In this document: positions 61,048 to 64,000 of the stretch, in pieces
How the letters are laid out: every line of letters begins with the position of its first letter
Numbering within the stretch: the first letter of the stretch is position 1
NCBI GenBank assembly: GCA_947493265.1
Contig: CANLQL010000002.1
Span: 496,001 to 560,000 of the forward strand
Origin: an uncultured Litoreibacter sp.
GTDB lineage: Bacteria; Pseudomonadota; Alphaproteobacteria; Rhodobacterales; Rhodobacteraceae
Direction: 5' to 3'
DNA: 64,000 bases
Translations under genes and position numbers: made by a program
The notes under the pieces: generated by a model
The model's database searches: none
What the model was told of the DNA's origin: nothing
What the model saw: the letters and a program-made list of their open reading frames with translations, nothing else

Positions 61048-62825
61048 TCCGCACGCCTTTGCGCCCACTGGCCCGTGTTCTGGAAGCCCGCTCAAAAGGG
61101 GAAAACCCCGACAAGATAGAGCGTGAAAATATCCGCGTTCGTCATGAAGAAATGAGCGAACGGATGCGCCTTCGAGCTGAAAGCCGCCTGCTTTTTGTGG
61201 GCCTGATGTTCGTTGTCGGCTTTGTGATGGTGTCGGCCCGGATGATGGTGCTGGCCAGCTCGGACGTGGTGGAACCACAGGCGGCGAATTCCTCTGCCCG
61301 GATCGTGGCGCAGCGGGCAAATATCGTGGATCGCACCGGCAAAGTTCTGGCGACGAACCTCGTGACCAATTCGCTTTATGCGCAACCGCATTTGATGATT
61401 GAACCTGATCGCGCCGCGACTGAACTGGCCGCGATTTTCCCTGACATGGATGTTGAGCGTCTGAAGAAGGACTTCAAGGGCACGCGTAAGTTCCTGTGGG
61501 TAAAGAAAAAACTTAGCCCGGAGCAGCAGCAGGCCGTCCATGATATCGGAGAGCCGGGCTTGCTGTTCGGTCCACGTGAAATGCGGCTTTATCCAAACGG
61601 CAAGCTGGCGGCCCATGTTCTGGGCGGGGCCAGCTTTGGCCGCGAAGGCGTGCATTCCGCCGAAGTCGTGGGCACCGCCGGTGTTGAAAAAACATTCGAC
61701 GAATATCTGCGCGATCCGGTTCTGGAAGGCACGCCATTGCAATTGAGCCTGGATCTAACGATCCAATCTGCGGCGCGGCGCGTTCTATTTGGTGGCATGA
61801 AGCTGATGAACGCCAAGGGCGCGACATCTGTCTTGATGGATGTGAAAACCGGGGAAGTGATTTCCCTCGTTTCCCTGCCGGACTTTGATCCGAACAAGCG
61901 CCCACCGGTGCCTTCAAAAGGGGACGCATCCGACAGCCCGCTTTTCAACCGTGCTGTGCAGGGCGTTTATGAATTGGGGTCGACCTTCAAAGTGTTTGCC
62001 ATCGCCCAAGCGCTGGAGTTGGGCTTGGTCAATCCATCCACAATGATCGACACCAAGGGCCCGATGAAATGGGGCAAGTACAAGATCCGAGACTTCCACG
62101 ATTACGGCCCGCGATTGAGTGTCACCGATGTCTTGGTCGAATCCTCCAACATCGGCACGGCGCATATGGCGATCAATATCGGGGGCAAGCGCCAACGGGC
62201 GTTTTTGGAAACCCTGGGGATGTTGCAACCCACCCCGGTGGAGCTTGTCGAAGCGCCCGGTGCGCGGCCACTGTTGCCGCCTAAGTGGTCGGAGATTTCA
62301 ACACTGACTATCAGCTACGGTCACGGTCTGGCTGTCAGCCCCCTGCATCTTGCGGCAGGTTACGCCACGATGGTCAATGGCGGTACGCAAGTGACCCCGA
62401 CATTGTTGAAATCAAACAGTGTCAAACCGGGGCCGCGCGTGATCTCTGAACGGACGTCGGATCAGGTGCGCAAGATGTTGCGGCAGGTTGTGTCGCGCGG
62501 AACCGCAAGTTTTGCGGACGTTCCGGGCTATGATGTGGGCGGGAAAACCGGCACAGCCGACAAGCCGAAACCTGCTGGCGGCTATTATAAGGACAAGGTC
62601 ATCGCGACCTTTGCTGCGGCTTTCCCGATGGACGATCCGAAATATGTGTTGATCGTCACGTTGGATGAACCGGTCGAGACATCGGGCAGGGACCCGCGCC
62701 GGACGGCCGGTTGGACCGCCGTGCCGGTTGCCGCCGAGATGATCCGCAGGACAGCGCCGCTCTTGGGGTTGAGACCAGATATTGAAGCCATGGCACAAAC
62801 CAAGGTAACAGAGGCGAAATTCTAG
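61044..62825 (+). CDS. ftsI: Septal peptidoglycan transpeptidase FtsI (PBP3)
   Basis: Protein of 593 residues with an N-terminal membrane anchor (LLFVGLMFVVGFVMVSARMMV). The dimerisation domain begins ANIVDRTGKVLATNL. Transpeptidase motifs are all present: SxxK as GSTFKVFAI, SxN as SSNIGTAHM and KTGT in GGKTGTADKP. Makes septal peptide cross-links with FtsW. Confidence 0.97.
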   Translation: MIRTPLRPLARVLEARSKGENPDKIERENIRVRHEEMSERMRLRAESRLLFVGLMFVVGFVMVSARMMVLASSDVVEPQAANSSARIVAQRANIVDRTGKVLATNLVTNSLYAQPHLMIEPDRAATELAAIFPDMDVERLKKDFKGTRKFLWVKKKLSPEQQQAVHDIGEPGLLFGPREMRLYPNGKLAAHVLGGASFGREGVHSAEVVGTAGVEKTFDEYLRDPVLEGTPLQLSLDLTIQSAARRVLFGGMKLMNAKGATSVLMDVKTGEVISLVSLPDFDPNKRPPVPSKGDASDSPLFNRAVQGVYELGSTFKVFAIAQALELGLVNPSTMIDTKGPMKWGKYKIRDFHDYGPRLSVTDVLVESSNIGTAHMAINIGGKRQRAFLETLGMLQPTPVELVEAPGARPLLPPKWSEISTLTISYGHGLAVSPLHLAAGYATMVNGGTQVTPTLLKSNSVKPGPRVISERTSDQVRKMLRQVVSRGTASFADVPGYDVGGKTGTADKPKPAGGYYKDKVIATFAAAFPMDDPKYVLIVTLDEPVETSGRDPRRTAGWTAVPVAAEMIRRTAPLLGLRPDIEAMAQTKVTEAKF

Positions 62826-62847
62826 ACGACCAAAGTGGGACCGGGGC

Positions 62848-64000
62848 ATGTCAGGCGGCGCATCAAAGCAAAAGAAATCCAGCCTATCGGCGTTGGGGCT
62901 GACCGCTTTGGGCGGCGCGGACGCTCAGATAACGGGATTGTCGGTCGACAGCCGTGATGTCAAACCGGGGCACTTGTTCGCGGCCTTGCCGGGTGCACAA
63001 ATGCATGGGGCGGAGTTTATCAAATTTGCCTTGCGGATGGACGCCGCGGCGATCCTGACCGACCCTGCCGGAGCAGAATTGGCCGCCGATGATCTGGCAG
63101 GCAAGGACGTCGCGGTTGTTGTCACCGAGGATCCCCGGCAGGCGTTGGCTTATGCCTGCGCACTTTGGTTTGAAACGCAGCCCGGCGCGATGGTGGCCAT
63201 CACCGGGACCAATGGAAAAACCTCCGTTGCCAATTTTACCCGTCAGATTTGGATGGAAATGGGTTTGGAAGCGGCCAATCTTGGAACAACCGGGGTCGAG
63301 GGCGCGTATACGGCACCGCTGCGCCATACGACCCCTGAACCGATCACGTTGCACCGGCTTCTGGCGCAGATGGCGCAGGCCGGAATTACCCATGCCGCGA
63401 TGGAGGCGTCTTCCCATGGGCTGGCGCAGCGTCGTTTGGATGGCGTGCATTTGATGGCGGCCGGATTTACCAACTTCACGCAAGATCATCTGGACTACCA
63501 CGAAACATTCGCCGAATATTTTGACGCCAAAGCCGGGCTGTTCCGCCGGGTGTTGGCGCAAGACGGGGTCGCAGTGATCAATCTTGATGATCCGCGCGGC
63601 CCCGAGATGGCCCGGATCGCCAATAGTCGCGGTCACCATGTTTTTGGCGTCGGCCGCACAGAGCGGGCGACGATGCAATTGCTCGATCAACGCTTTGATG
63701 CGACGGGGCAAGAACTGCGTTTTGCCTATCAAGGCGATGTGCATCAGGTGCGCTTGGACCTGATCGGCGGCTTCCAGGCCTCCAATGTGCTGGTCGCCGC
63801 AGGGCTTGCAATTGGGTGTGGCGCGAAGCCATCGGACGTTTTTGAAACGCTGCCAATGCTCAAGACCGTGCGTGGACGGATGGAAAAGGCGGGCACGCGT
63901 AGCAACGGGGCGGCGGTGTTTGTGGACTATGCTCATACGCCCGGCGCGCTGGAAACGGCATTGAAAGCGATCCGACCGCATGTAATGGGACGCATCATCG
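62848..64000 (+). CDS. murE: UDP-MurNAc-tripeptide synthetase MurE (3' end missing)
   Basis: About 384 codons in frame and open to the window edge. Starts MSGGASKQKKSSLSALGLTA; SVDSRDVKPGHLFAALPG is the N-terminal domain; the ATP-binding loop is AITGTNGKTSVANF; AAMEASSHGLAQRR and NFTQDHLDYHETF are typical. It adds meso-diaminopimelate to the stem peptide. Follows ftsI by 22 bases in the dcw operon; murF would come next. Confidence 0.95.
   Translation, partial: MSGGASKQKKSSLSALGLTALGGADAQITGLSVDSRDVKPGHLFAALPGAQMHGAEFIKFALRMDAAAILTDPAGAELAADDLAGKDVAVVVTEDPRQALAYACALWFETQPGAMVAITGTNGKTSVANFTRQIWMEMGLEAANLGTTGVEGAYTAPLRHTTPEPITLHRLLAQMAQAGITHAAMEASSHGLAQRRLDGVHLMAAGFTNFTQDHLDYHETFAEYFDAKAGLFRRVLAQDGVAVINLDDPRGPEMARIANSRGHHVFGVGRTERATMQLLDQRFDATGQELRFAYQGDVHQVRLDLIGGFQASNVLVAAGLAIGCGAKPSDVFETLPMLKTVRGRMEKAGTRSNGAAVFVDYAHTPGALETALKAIRPHVMGRII

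Overview
The window looks like a chromosomal segment of a marine alphaproteobacterium of the Rhodobacteraceae (Roseobacter group). The basis is the protein families, the gene order around rnpB, the rib operon and the start of the dcw cluster, a Rhodobacter-type DUF1127/CcsR small-RNA locus, and the general base composition. No tRNA, CRISPR array, transposase or prophage gene was seen. Everything here comes from reading the sequence; no database was searched.

Region by region. (1) 1-4.0 kb: bhcA (cut by the left edge), bhcB, bhcC and bhcD, the four enzymes of the beta-hydroxyaspartate cycle that turns glyoxylate into oxaloacetate. (2) 4.0-9.4 kb, minus strand: a compact operon of a 26-residue membrane peptide, an XpaC-like membrane protein, TelA, a DUF2927 lipoprotein, an SPFH-GYF protein and a double zinc-ribbon membrane protein. 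It looks like a membrane or toxic-anion stress module and is the best candidate here for a poorly described system. (3) 9.5-27.1 kb: housekeeping and envelope genes: an rRNA pseudouridine synthase, tadA, gatCA, an Excalibur lipoprotein, an amidase, RNase P RNA, chrA, rpmG, a Bax-inhibitor-like protein, a DUF1127/LysR pair, hisN, 8-oxoguanine and guanine deaminases, a CAP lipoprotein and mgtE. (4) 27.3-39.6 kb: nrdR-ribD and, about 7.3 kb further on, ribE-unknown-ribBX-ribH-nusB. Between the two parts sit a small secreted repeat protein and a capsule block (UDP-glucuronate epimerase, phosphatase, kpsC, SLBB export lipoprotein, kpsS).

(5) 39.8-46.5 kb: a patchier accessory stretch with an MFS protein, an acetolactate synthase gene interrupted by an amber codon, a MATE exporter, topoisomerase IB with a DUF2945 protein, and an AT-richer orphan gene. 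(6) 46.6-58.0 kb: oligoendopeptidase F, a His-rich secreted protein divergent from a Crp/Fnr regulator, a phosphodiesterase, pyruvate carboxylase, a lactate dehydrogenase and a UvrD helicase. (7) 58.0-64 kb: a DUF1127 (ccaF1-like) gene followed by four CCTCCTCCC-loop hairpins (CcsR-like), then the long leader of mraZ with a putative UpsM sRNA and 10-bp-phased candidate MraZ boxes, then mraZ-rsmH-ftsL-ftsI-murE, the last cut by the right edge.

Functionally, the glyoxylate cycle, pyruvate carboxylase and lactate dehydrogenase feed C2/C3 compounds into the C4 pool. The rib and nrd genes supply cofactors and nucleotides, the kps genes build surface polysaccharide, and the dcw genes run septation.
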